The position numbers and the translations under genes are program-made. The notes beneath the pieces were generated by a model. That model had not been told where the DNA came from. It did not search any database and saw only the letters and a program-made list of their open reading frames with translations. From NCBI RefSeq assembly GCF_003052605.1, contig NZ_QASO01000037.1, forward strand, positions 54,776-118,775: a stretch of 64,000 nt of DNA, in the 5' to 3' direction. Positions 36,611 through 44,194 of this stretch are shown here, one piece after another. Every line of letters begins with the position of its first letter. Position 1 is the stretch's first letter. The stretch comes from Ectopseudomonas oleovorans. Its GTDB lineage: Bacteria > Pseudomonadota > Gammaproteobacteria > Pseudomonadales > Pseudomonadaceae.

Positions 36611-37068
36611 TGAAGGCCCACATCGGCGTCGATGACGAATCGGGCCTGGTGCATAGCGTGGTAGGTACGGCGGCTAACGTGGCGGACGTCACCCAGGTCG
36701 ACAAGTTGCTGCATGGCGAGGAAAACGTGGTCTGCGCCGATGCGGGTTATACCGGCGTCGAGAAGCGTGCCGAGCATGATGGCCGCGAAGTGATTTGGCA
36801 GGTGGCAGCACGGCGCAGCACTTACAAAAAGCTGGGCAAGAGCAGCGCGCTGTACAAAGCCAGACGCAAGATCGAGAAATCCAAGGCTCAGGTACGGGCC
36901 AAGGTTGAGCACCCGTTTCGGGTGATCAAGCGGCAGTTCGGTTATGTGAAGACGCGCTTCCGTGGCTTGGCCAAGAATACTGCGCAACTGGTGACGCTGT
37001 TCGCGCTGTCGAACCTGTGGATGGCACGCCGACATTTGCTGACCAATGCAGGAGAGGTGCGCCTGTAA
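36611..37068 (+). CDS. IS5-family transposase, 3' exon
   Basis: Codons from (M)KAHIGVDDESGLVHSVVGTA through VCADAGYTGVEKR and KVEHPFRVIKRQFGYVKTR to the stop. It includes the second Asp and the final acidic residue of the DDE triad, so it is essential. An internal start at 36649 would give only a non-functional fragment. Confidence 0.9.
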
Positions 37069-37214
37069 TGCAGGAAATGGCCGCCGCGAGGTGTTCTCGG
37101 CGGCTAGAAACACCGAAATAAGCGGGTTATCTGATCGTTTTTGATCGATTTGCCGCTTTCAAAATCGGCGGAGGCTGAAGTCAGCCAGAAATGCATGGCT
37201 ACTTCAGACCATCC

Positions 37215-37335
37215 CTAGCCGTTCATGTAACTGCTTATCAAAGTCACTATCTCGAACCTGCTTCAGAATATCCGCGTACCCAGCTTCATCGATCTTGAAT
37301 GCTTTCCTGCAGTGAGGGCAGATGATTTCATGCAT
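37215..37335 (-). pseudogene. DUF2130 nuclease-like gene, N-terminal fragment (piece 1 of 4)
   Basis: The ATG at 37335 overlaps the stop of the upstream gene (TAATG), showing translational coupling. Encodes MHEIICPHCRKAFKIDEAGY and continues ADILKQVRDSDFDKQLHER, the zinc-ribbon-like N-terminus of DUF2130. The CTAG at 37215-37218 is the transposon target duplication; the next codons are at 7569 downwards. This piece is too short to be seen as a gene by itself. Confidence 0.92.
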
Positions 37336-39218
37336 TATTGCTTACCCTCCACCTTGACAAGAATCTGCGTAAGCATTTCCGGCACCACTCCTTCTGACCT
37401 AAGTGTTGCAGTCCGGTATGCAAGTTGGTTTTTCGATAGATTTATTCCTGTATCCACCTCAACACTATTGCAGGCAGTTATCCACTCGCCCCAGTTCGCA
37501 GAAAGAAACGCTTCAAGGTGATCGTCAAAAATGGCCGCGACATCGGAAATGGTGGCGGCTGGAAAATCTTCTTCAGGCAAGCCGAAGTATCGCATTAACC
37601 TGCGGTTCTCTACCGCATGATTGTTGCGCTCACGATCTATGTCATCTTGTTTTTTGTTTTTGGCTTTGGCCCGCGCTTCAAATCCACCGTCTGCATCAAA
37701 CAGTGCGTAGACTGGCACACCAATAGATTTCAAAATCGCATGCGCGAGTGGTATCGATGTCTTGCTGCCCACAGAAACGATCGAAATTCCTGCTGCTTCA
37801 AGGGCGCCGGGGGAAGTTCTATCCCCAATGCCGTAGAACACAGCAGATTCGGTTGTCCCCTCCACAAGAAATGCGCGATTCGCGAAGAGTGCTATGGCAA
37901 GCTGGTCAGCCACGTTATGGTCGAGCCTGCGATCGACCACATCGCCATCCACTGTTCCATTCAGCCTGGTCTTCACATCCTCAACCGTGGCAAAGTGGAC
38001 CGTCACCACCGGGACTGCATCAGCGGATCTCGTCAGCCGTCTGACTTGATGGAAATGTCGAGCCTCCAGGAAGTAGGGGCTATGCGTCGCATAGGTCACC
38101 TGGATGCGCTTGCCAGCATCTTCGGCGAGCGACCTGAGTACCTTCGCAAAGGTCTGCGCCTGGATCGGGTGCTGGAACAGTTCCGGCTCCTCGATCGCCA
38201 GGCAGATGACTCCCTCGGCCGAGGCAGCGCCCGACTGCGCCAAGAGTTGCAGAGCCGAAATCAGCAGCGTGCGCTGAAAGCCGTGTCCCTGTCGCTCCAC
38301 CGCAGTCTCGGTGGTGCCATCGAGCACGGCCACATCGAACGTCGTGCGAGGTGCCTTGAGCTCCACTTCAGCCGGAGAAACCATGATTGCCCGGCCTGGC
38401 GCATAGGTTGTGACAACCTCGTTGAGCTGCGTCGTGATGGCTCCAAGCTGTTCCTTGAACTTCTCTTCATAGACCAGTTGCTGCTTTGCCCGTGACTCCG
38501 CAACGATTTCCGCGATCGCCTCATCAGCAGCAGTTCGGTCAATCGAGCGCTCCAGGATTCGACCGATGATACTTGCCTTGCCATCGATCGACTCCTCACT
38601 TGCCCGAAGGTCGGCCGTCACCAACACGAAGTCAAATAGCCCGCTCATCTTGCCGCCACTGTTGAAACCGAAGAAATTGGTTTGCAAAGCCTCGGGCGCA
38701 TCGAGCAATTGATCAGTGTGAGCCGCCTCCCAAGTTGTCATTGCCTGCTCAACGGCTGGACCAGTATTCGCCGCAGGAAGATCAAGTTCCGGTCGCTCGC
38801 GCCGGAGAGTTGCGTACAGCTCTTTCTTCGCAGTCGCGCCACCTGCCGCCTTGATGGCATTGAAAGCCGGAAATCCCTTTGCATTGGCGGAGAGCACCTC
38901 GGTGCCATCGGAGGATCGACGCTTCCATGCAGTGAACGTGACCACCCCTTCCGGCGCGTACTTGCCAAGTGCCTCACGATCCTTTTCGGTGAGATCTGCG
39001 AAGGTGACCTGAACCTCGATATCCTCGTCCTTCGCCCCGAAAGAGCAATCCTTTTCCGTCAGCGACCCGGGTTTGCCGTTGAAGAACCAGTCGAGCGAAC
39101 GGAGTACCGTTGACTTGCCAGCACCGTTCGGCCCGATAAAGGTCGTGACGGAATCAAACGGAATCGTCACGTCTTTTAACGTGCGAAAGTTTCGGATGCG
39201 AACGGATTGGATTTTCAT
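37335..39218 (-). CDS. OLD-like ATP-dependent endonuclease (AAA ATPase plus TOPRIM)
   Basis: Encodes 627 residues. N-terminal SMC/RecF-like ATPase with GPNGAGKST (29-37), Q-loop region, signature-like VERQGHGFQRTLLISAL, Walker B CLAIEEPELFQHP and THSPYFLE H-loop; C-terminal TOPRIM with LVEGTTESAVFYGI and FDADGGFEA. This is the OLD family layout, nucleases active in phage defence. It is followed by the DUF2130 gene with TAATG coupling and preceded by res (56 bp). Confidence 0.9.
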   Translation of the reverse strand: MKIQSVRIRNFRTLKDVTIPFDSVTTFIGPNGAGKSTVLRSLDWFFNGKPGSLTEKDCSFGAKDEDIEVQVTFADLTEKDREALGKYAPEGVVTFTAWKRRSSDGTEVLSANAKGFPAFNAIKAAGGATAKKELYATLRRERPELDLPAANTGPAVEQAMTTWEAAHTDQLLDAPEALQTNFFGFNSGGKMSGLFDFVLVTADLRASEESIDGKASIIGRILERSIDRTAADEAIAEIVAESRAKQQLVYEEKFKEQLGAITTQLNEVVTTYAPGRAIMVSPAEVELKAPRTTFDVAVLDGTTETAVERQGHGFQRTLLISALQLLAQSGAASAEGVICLAIEEPELFQHPIQAQTFAKVLRSLAEDAGKRIQVTYATHSPYFLEARHFHQVRRLTRSADAVPVVTVHFATVEDVKTRLNGTVDGDVVDRRLDHNVADQLAIALFANRAFLVEGTTESAVFYGIGDRTSPGALEAAGISIVSVGSKTSIPLAHAILKSIGVPVYALFDADGGFEARAKAKNKKQDDIDRERNNHAVENRRLMRYFGLPEEDFPAATISDVAAIFDDHLEAFLSANWGEWITACNSVEVDTGINLSKNQLAYRTATLRSEGVVPEMLTQILVKVEGKQ

Positions 39219-39274
39219 TTTGGGCCTCTGCTCCTTGTGTTTTGTGTCGTCTCTCGCCGTGACAGCGACAGAAC

Positions 39275-42200
39275 CTATCCTTTTGCCGCCTCGGTCAAAA
39301 GATCGTCAACCGAGCGCGCAACCACATACCGGGCGGGGTTCTCACCAACCCCCAGCGCCGTGAAATGCGCCTTGCCGCATTCGATCTTGGCGCTTTCCTT
39401 GTCGCGCAGGTCGTCGGTGAACAGGCTGCTTTTGGTTTCCACCACAAAGTACAGGTGCTGGGTGCCGTCTTCTTCCACCAACACGGCCCAGTCGGGGTTG
39501 TAGGTACCCAGCGGCGTGGGCACTTTGAACCAGCCTGGCAACTTGGCGTAGAGCTTGATGGCTTCGTTTTTCTCCAGCCCATCGGCGAAGTCCCGCTCAG
39601 TGGTCGAGTCGTACACCACGTGCTCGTAGATCGACTTGCGGGTATCTTGCAGCATGTTCTTGAGATAGCCGGTGAGTTCTTCCTTCTCGAACAGCTCTTG
39701 CGCATAGACATGCTGGTCGCCCAATTTCTGGTACTTGATGCCATCGACCAGAGCCAGGCGCTTGCAGCGGTTGATAGTTTCGGCGGTCAATTCGATGAAC
39801 TGTTGCGGGTTGCGCTTGAAATCATGAAGGCGGCCGCTTCCCGTCAGGATGCTGACGATGGTGCGACGGGTGAGCTGGGTGCGGTCCTGCAGGTCGGTCA
39901 ACAAGTCCGGCAGCTCGATGTCCGCCTCGTCTAGCACCACGGTCGCCGCGCCCGCTTTCTCTGTCGCGGCGACACCCGCCTTGCCGATAGAGATGTCGGC
40001 CTTGCGCCATTGCAGCCGTGCCTTGGCGATCACCGGGGCTTTCTGCAACGCTGCAATGCAATCCGTCACCAGCTTGGCGTTGTCGAACTGCACGCGGTAA
40101 GTGGTCTGGTGCTTGATGCGATCCCATAGCGCCTTGAACTGGTCGCTCAGGTAAATGGCCTTGCCATCTTTGCCCTTGCGCAGCGGCACTTGCCTGCGCT
40201 CATCGGCATTCTTGATGTCGAGTCGGCCCGATACCTTGCGCAGCACTTCGGCAATCTGGGCTTTCTGTGCATCAAACTCGGCTGGCAGCTCCAAGGTGCC
40301 GTTCTTCAGCGCCGTTTTCAGCGAATCCTGCACCTTGCCCTTGGCATCAATATGGCCGGCAGCTTTCAAGTGCTCCCACAGTGCCTTCGATTGCTCCATG
40401 CCCAGCGGTGCGGCATGCCCATCAGCGCCGGTCACGGCAATGGCGGCAAATTGGTGCTGCTCCACGATGCCGAAGCGTATGCCCGTGTCTTTCTCGATTT
40501 CCTTCTGCAGGTTCTCGGCAAACTGTTCGTAGTTTTCCGTGGCCACCACAGTCAGGGTGTTGACCTCGAAGCCGCGTACCCGCTCGCCATCCTGGTTGAC
40601 GCACAGGCGCAGGCCGCGGCCAATGGTCTGGCGACGCTCGCGCTCGGTCTGAATGTCGCGCAAGGTGCAAATCTGGAACACGTTGGGGTTGTCCCAACCC
40701 TCCTTGAGCGCGGAGTGGGAGAAGATGAACTTCAGCGGCGTGCTGAAGGACAGCAGCTTCTCCTTCTCCTTCATGATCAGGTTGTAGGCCCGCTCGGCGT
40801 TCTCCCGGTTGCCCGCATTGTTCTCGGCGGTGTCGGTCCAACCGCCCTTCTTGTCGATGGAGAAATAGCCGTTGTGCACCTCTTCGGCGGCGGACGCTAG
40901 GTCGATCTCGGCAAACAAGCTCTGGTAGGCCGGCAACTTGGCGGCACGGCGATATTCCTCCTCGAATATCTGCGCATACACGCCCTTGACCGGCTGGCCG
41001 TCTGCGTCGTATTGGCGGTACTTATCCACCGCGTCGATGAAGAACAGGCTCAACACCTTGATCCCCAATGGGCGCAGGTGCTTTTCCTTGTCCAGGTGTT
41101 CCTTGATCGTGCGTCGGATCATCTCGCGTTGCACGGCCAGCGCATCCACATCACCGTGAGCTTGGCCAGGCTGCAAGAACACTTCGCCGCCGGGGTAGCG
41201 CAGCTCCATGAACTCTTCACCTTTGGCCGTGTTGATCTCGCCCACCCGAAAATCGGCGTAGATCGCGCGGCCATCGGCGCTCTGCTGGAGGTCGTCGCCA
41301 TCGCTGACCGTCACCTCCACCCGCTGCACGCCGGTGCCGGTCTGTTTATCCAGCTCAACCTTGGCGCTGATGCGGCCGCGCTTGTTTTCCACCTTCACCA
41401 GGCGCACGAAAGGCTTGTTGTGCGCGTCCTCTACCGTGGCCGACGCCACTTCGATCTGCTTGACCAGCTTGCGCTCGTAGGCATCCACCGCATCCAGGCG
41501 GTACACCATGTGGTGCTTGTCCACGTGGGTGGCGGAATAGCGCAGTGTGCACAGCGGGTTCATCGCATCCAGCGCTTCCTTGCCACGGCCTTCCAGGCCG
41601 CCATCCACGCTCTGCGGCTCATCCACGATGATGATCGGCCGGGTCGCCTTGATCAGGTCAATGGGCTTCTCGCCACCGGTCTTCTCGCTCTCCTTGTAGA
41701 GGTTGTTCACATCCTTCTTGTTGATGGCGCCCACCGTCACCACCATGATCTGGATGTTGGAACTGGTGGCAAAGTTGCGCACCGGCCCCGGCTTGGCCGA
41801 GTCATACAGGAAGTAATCAAAGGGCACGCCGGCGTAGAGCCCCTTGAAGTGCTCCTCGGTGATCTGCAGGGTCTTGTAGACACCTTCCTTGATCGCCACC
41901 GACGGCACCACAATCACGAACTTGCTGAAGCCGTAGCGCTTGTTCAATTCGAAAATCGTGCGCAGGTACACATAGGTCTTGCCCGTGCCGGTTTCCATCT
42001 CCACGGTGAAGTCGCCGGAACTCAGCACGCCGGACGGCGCCAGACCGCCACGCAACTGCACCTCGCGCAGGTTGTGCAAGAGTTGATCGTCCAGCAGTGT
42101 CAAACGGTTGCCGACGCCGAGGTCGGTTTCGGCCATGCCCAGGGTCATTTGCTCGGGCTGGCTACCGTGCCCCTCTTGAGAAGAGAAGAGATCCGTTGCC

Positions 42201-42325
42201 GGCTGGGGCAGCTTCATGGTCACGGTAAATTCGGTGCGGCACTGTTCCTGGCCACGGAACAGGTCGCAGACCGCTTCGATAGCCTGGAGCTGGTAGTCGA
42301 GATCGGGTTCAAAGTGCAGTTTCAT
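39275..42325 (-). CDS. Type III restriction endonuclease, Res subunit
   Basis: Encodes 1016 residues. SF2 helicase: METGTGKTY (Walker A, ~110), IIIVDEPQSVDG (DExx), EGWDNPNVFQICTLRDIQTE and RRQTIGRGLRLCV (motifs V-VI). C-terminal PD-(D/E)XK nuclease: YNPDWAVL..LYFVVETKSS. Subunit for ATP-dependent cleavage with the Mod protein encoded upstream. Separated from Mod by the AAA/TOPRIM pair, which is not the usual mod-res order. Confidence 0.93.
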   Translation of the reverse strand: MKLHFEPDLDYQLQAIEAVCDLFRGQEQCRTEFTVTMKLPQPATDLFSSQEGHGSQPEQMTLGMAETDLGVGNRLTLLDDQLLHNLREVQLRGGLAPSGVLSSGDFTVEMETGTGKTYVYLRTIFELNKRYGFSKFVIVVPSVAIKEGVYKTLQITEEHFKGLYAGVPFDYFLYDSAKPGPVRNFATSSNIQIMVVTVGAINKKDVNNLYKESEKTGGEKPIDLIKATRPIIIVDEPQSVDGGLEGRGKEALDAMNPLCTLRYSATHVDKHHMVYRLDAVDAYERKLVKQIEVASATVEDAHNKPFVRLVKVENKRGRISAKVELDKQTGTGVQRVEVTVSDGDDLQQSADGRAIYADFRVGEINTAKGEEFMELRYPGGEVFLQPGQAHGDVDALAVQREMIRRTIKEHLDKEKHLRPLGIKVLSLFFIDAVDKYRQYDADGQPVKGVYAQIFEEEYRRAAKLPAYQSLFAEIDLASAAEEVHNGYFSIDKKGGWTDTAENNAGNRENAERAYNLIMKEKEKLLSFSTPLKFIFSHSALKEGWDNPNVFQICTLRDIQTERERRQTIGRGLRLCVNQDGERVRGFEVNTLTVVATENYEQFAENLQKEIEKDTGIRFGIVEQHQFAAIAVTGADGHAAPLGMEQSKALWEHLKAAGHIDAKGKVQDSLKTALKNGTLELPAEFDAQKAQIAEVLRKVSGRLDIKNADERRQVPLRKGKDGKAIYLSDQFKALWDRIKHQTTYRVQFDNAKLVTDCIAALQKAPVIAKARLQWRKADISIGKAGVAATEKAGAATVVLDEADIELPDLLTDLQDRTQLTRRTIVSILTGSGRLHDFKRNPQQFIELTAETINRCKRLALVDGIKYQKLGDQHVYAQELFEKEELTGYLKNMLQDTRKSIYEHVVYDSTTERDFADGLEKNEAIKLYAKLPGWFKVPTPLGTYNPDWAVLVEEDGTQHLYFVVETKSSLFTDDLRDKESAKIECGKAHFTALGVGENPARYVVARSVDDLLTEAAKG

Positions 42326-42334
42326 ACGGCTGCA

Positions 42335-42415
42335 TTTCCTGAAAAAGTAGTGGAGTCTGTGCGCTCCACAAAAGCCCTAGTGGAGTCTATTTCTGCGTTC
42401 AGGCTCCACAAAAAC
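42335..42415 (-). repeat. Tandem TGGAG...CTCCA hairpins in the gap before res
   Basis: The 92-bp gap between the TOPRIM-like gene and res holds two similar inverted repeats: TAGTGGAGTCT followed by GCTCCACAAAA, at 42348-42373 and again at 42378-42413. On the transcript strand the second is GTGGAG..CTCCAC followed by TACTTTTT, a weak terminator form. It may attenuate transcription into res. Confidence 0.5.
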
Positions 42416-42417
42416 GG

Positions 42418-43032
42418 TTACTTAGCCTGTATCACTCTGTGGGCGACTCTGCCCATGGCGTTTCTGGCTCGTGAAAGGCTTGGCGAACGAGCGGCGGCTC
42501 TTTCCGGAGACCACTCGGCCTGTACCCAGTCCACCAAGCGGCGGTTATAGCCAATCCCCTGCCTGGCAACGGCTCCCTGTTGAGCGACCAGGTCCTCTCG
42601 CACTGCTCTGGGTGCTTTTTGAGCCAGCCCGAGTAGATGCTGTTTGGGGTCTGGCAACGTGTCCGGCTGCACCGGAAACCGGGCTTTACTGCCCAGCAGC
42701 TTTCCAAGTGCCTCGTGGTCAGCAAGCAGCCATGACTCAACCTCTCGTTCGGCAATACGCAACAGCAGGTTTTCAGGATGTTGCCGGTCAGCACCCAACC
42801 AATCTTCAAGCAGAAGCAGTGGGCAGGCCAGCCTGTCCAAATCGGTCAAAACAACCACAATCTGGCGATTGGCCATCTGTCGCCAGCTATCCATGCGTGA
42901 GCGCAAATATCCAAAACCATTTTTTCTCAGCAACATCGGCGAGGTTTCTGTCAAAACCGGATGCTCTGATAACAATTTCACGCCTACCGCTTCACTGAGT
43001 TCATCCTCGGTAGCCAAGGCAACCGGTGTCAT
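42418..43032 (-). CDS. TOPRIM-like (DUF4276/RloB-type) partner of the AAA ATPase
   Basis: About 204 residues (ATG 43032; GTG 43038 also possible). Acidic TOPRIM-like features: ATEDELSEAVGVKLLSE near the start and VVVLTDLDRLACP (DxD) at ~60, then LLRIAEREVESWLLAD. This matches the small nuclease partners encoded with RloA/AriA-like ATPases. Family naming is tentative. It overlaps the upstream ATPase gene by 4 bp from the ATG, so the two form a two-gene module inside the operon. Confidence 0.65.
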   Translation of the reverse strand: MTPVALATEDELSEAVGVKLLSEHPVLTETSPMLLRKNGFGYLRSRMDSWRQMANRQIVVVLTDLDRLACPLLLLEDWLGADRQHPENLLLRIAEREVESWLLADHEALGKLLGSKARFPVQPDTLPDPKQHLLGLAQKAPRAVREDLVAQQGAVARQGIGYNRRLVDWVQAEWSPERAAARSPSLSRARNAMGRVAHRVIQAK

Positions 43033-44183
43033 TCCCACAACCCCAGCTGATTGACAGAACTGGGGCGTGTCTTTGGCAGTACCACCTCGGCCACCGAGAG
43101 CCCTGCTTCAAGTGCTGACGCTTCATCTTCTTGCAGCGTTCGTCCGATTGAACCATCTGCCGTGGCTTCCAGCAGCAGAACCCCCCGGCCATCGATCCCC
43201 GGGTTACTGAGCAGCGCCTCGCTATGGGTACTGATCAGCACTTGCCGCTTTGGCTTTCTGTTCTTTTGCAGGCGCTGAATGATGAGCGGTATTTCTTTCA
43301 CTACCGCATCATTGAGTGAGATTTCCGGCTCCTCAAGCAGCAGCATGGAGCTACCATCGAGCAGGGCCCACAACAGCCCGAGCAGCCGCAAGGTTCCATC
43401 AGAAAAATGCTCTTCTGATTGCCACCCTGCGTTGGGCCTGTGATGCGAATACAAGGCTTCCAGATGAGGATGTCCTGAATCGTCCTTAATGAATCGTAAC
43501 TCCTTGAATTGAGGCACAGCCAACGTCAAGGCCTCACTGATTTTCTTCAATCGGGTATTTCTGACACGTTCCGTTGTTTTGGCGATCCGCTCCAGAAAAC
43601 TCTGACCAAAGGGGTCATTTTCCAAAGGCCGCCCACCAAGTCTATCTGCGAACTTCAGCAACTGGGGCACCAGATGCAAGTAGGTGATCGAACCGAAGAA
43701 CTCCGCAAGCTCCCTAAATTCCGCATTGGCAGCAATTTGCTCAAGGCGCGTTTGGGTCAGCAGGACAGAATCCTTGTTGTCGTCCTTATCAGGTCTCGAA
43801 AATAACTGCTTGCCTTCGTGCCAGACTTCTTCCTTGGACACCAAAATACGCTGCGCACCCTTACCTTCTGATTTGAACCCCAGCACATAACGCCAGTTGG
43901 GAACTTCATCATCCGGAGAATCTGACAGTTCCACCTCAATGCATACCTCTGGGTCACGGCGTGCATGAAGACACCGCAGCTTGCTGATTCCGCCCCGGTC
44001 GAGCACCGCAGCCTGAAGCCCGCCACCTGCGGGTTTGCTGACATCACGCAAGAAACGGAACACATCCAGCAGGTTGGATTTACCGGAGGCGTTTGGTCCC
44101 AAAATATAGGTCACATCGCGCATTGGCACATCAAATGATCTGAAATTGCGCCAGTTCTTCAATTTGACTCTGGTGACTTGCAT
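43029..44183 (-). CDS. AAA family ATPase (AAA_21/RloA-like)
   Basis: 384 residues from ATG 44183, preceded by AAGGAG at 8 bp; the frame upstream of it is antisense shadow of mod. MQVTRVKLKNWRNFRSFDV, Walker A GPNASGKSN (29-37), Walker B SMLLLEEPEISLND, ISTHSEALLSN. The fold is that of ABC/SMC-type ATPases which act with TOPRIM nucleases or toxins in anti-phage systems such as PARIS. Located between mod and res. Confidence 0.88.
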   Translation of the reverse strand: MQVTRVKLKNWRNFRSFDVPMRDVTYILGPNASGKSNLLDVFRFLRDVSKPAGGGLQAAVLDRGGISKLRCLHARRDPEVCIEVELSDSPDDEVPNWRYVLGFKSEGKGAQRILVSKEEVWHEGKQLFSRPDKDDNKDSVLLTQTRLEQIAANAEFRELAEFFGSITYLHLVPQLLKFADRLGGRPLENDPFGQSFLERIAKTTERVRNTRLKKISEALTLAVPQFKELRFIKDDSGHPHLEALYSHHRPNAGWQSEEHFSDGTLRLLGLLWALLDGSSMLLLEEPEISLNDAVVKEIPLIIQRLQKNRKPKRQVLISTHSEALLSNPGIDGRGVLLLEATADGSIGRTLQEDEASALEAGLSVAEVVLPKTRPSSVNQLGLWE

Positions 44184-44194
44184 CGCTGATCTCC

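Larger units (their letters stand above)
7574..37214. mobile_element. 29.6-kb IS5-type composite transposon carrying a PHB locus, inserted in the DUF2130 gene
   Basis: The left end GGAATTTCTGAA (7574) resembles the 5' ends of the IS5-family copies here (GGAAACTCTGAA, GGACAGTCTGAA). The right end is the 3' end of IS5 copy 2, GGATGGTCTGAA reading inward from 37214. Both are flanked by CTAG (7570-7573, 37215-37218), fitting the YTAR target of IS5. The DUF2130 codons continue exactly across, ..CATGAACGG then CTAGAGTTGGCC (HERLELA), so the whole segment is one net insertion. It holds cassette remnants, two IS5 copies in the same orientation, PHB genes, an ABC exporter and decayed genes. Confidence 0.85.
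33841..37214 (+). mobile_element. IS5-family insertion sequence, copy 2, interrupted by a group II intron
   Basis: Ends GGACAGTCTGAA (33841) and GGATGGTCTGAA reading inward from 37214; without the intron it is 1192 bp, the same as copy 1. Flanks are TTAA on the left and CTAG on the right. The right end also forms the outer end of the composite transposon. Closer in sequence to copy 3 than to copy 1. Confidence 0.9.

Noticed and set aside
36649..37068. Independent small transposase gene
   Set aside because: It is the 3' exon of the intron-split IS5 transposase.
41012..42550. 512-codon + strand ORF under res
   Set aside because: Antisense shadow of the type III Res gene.
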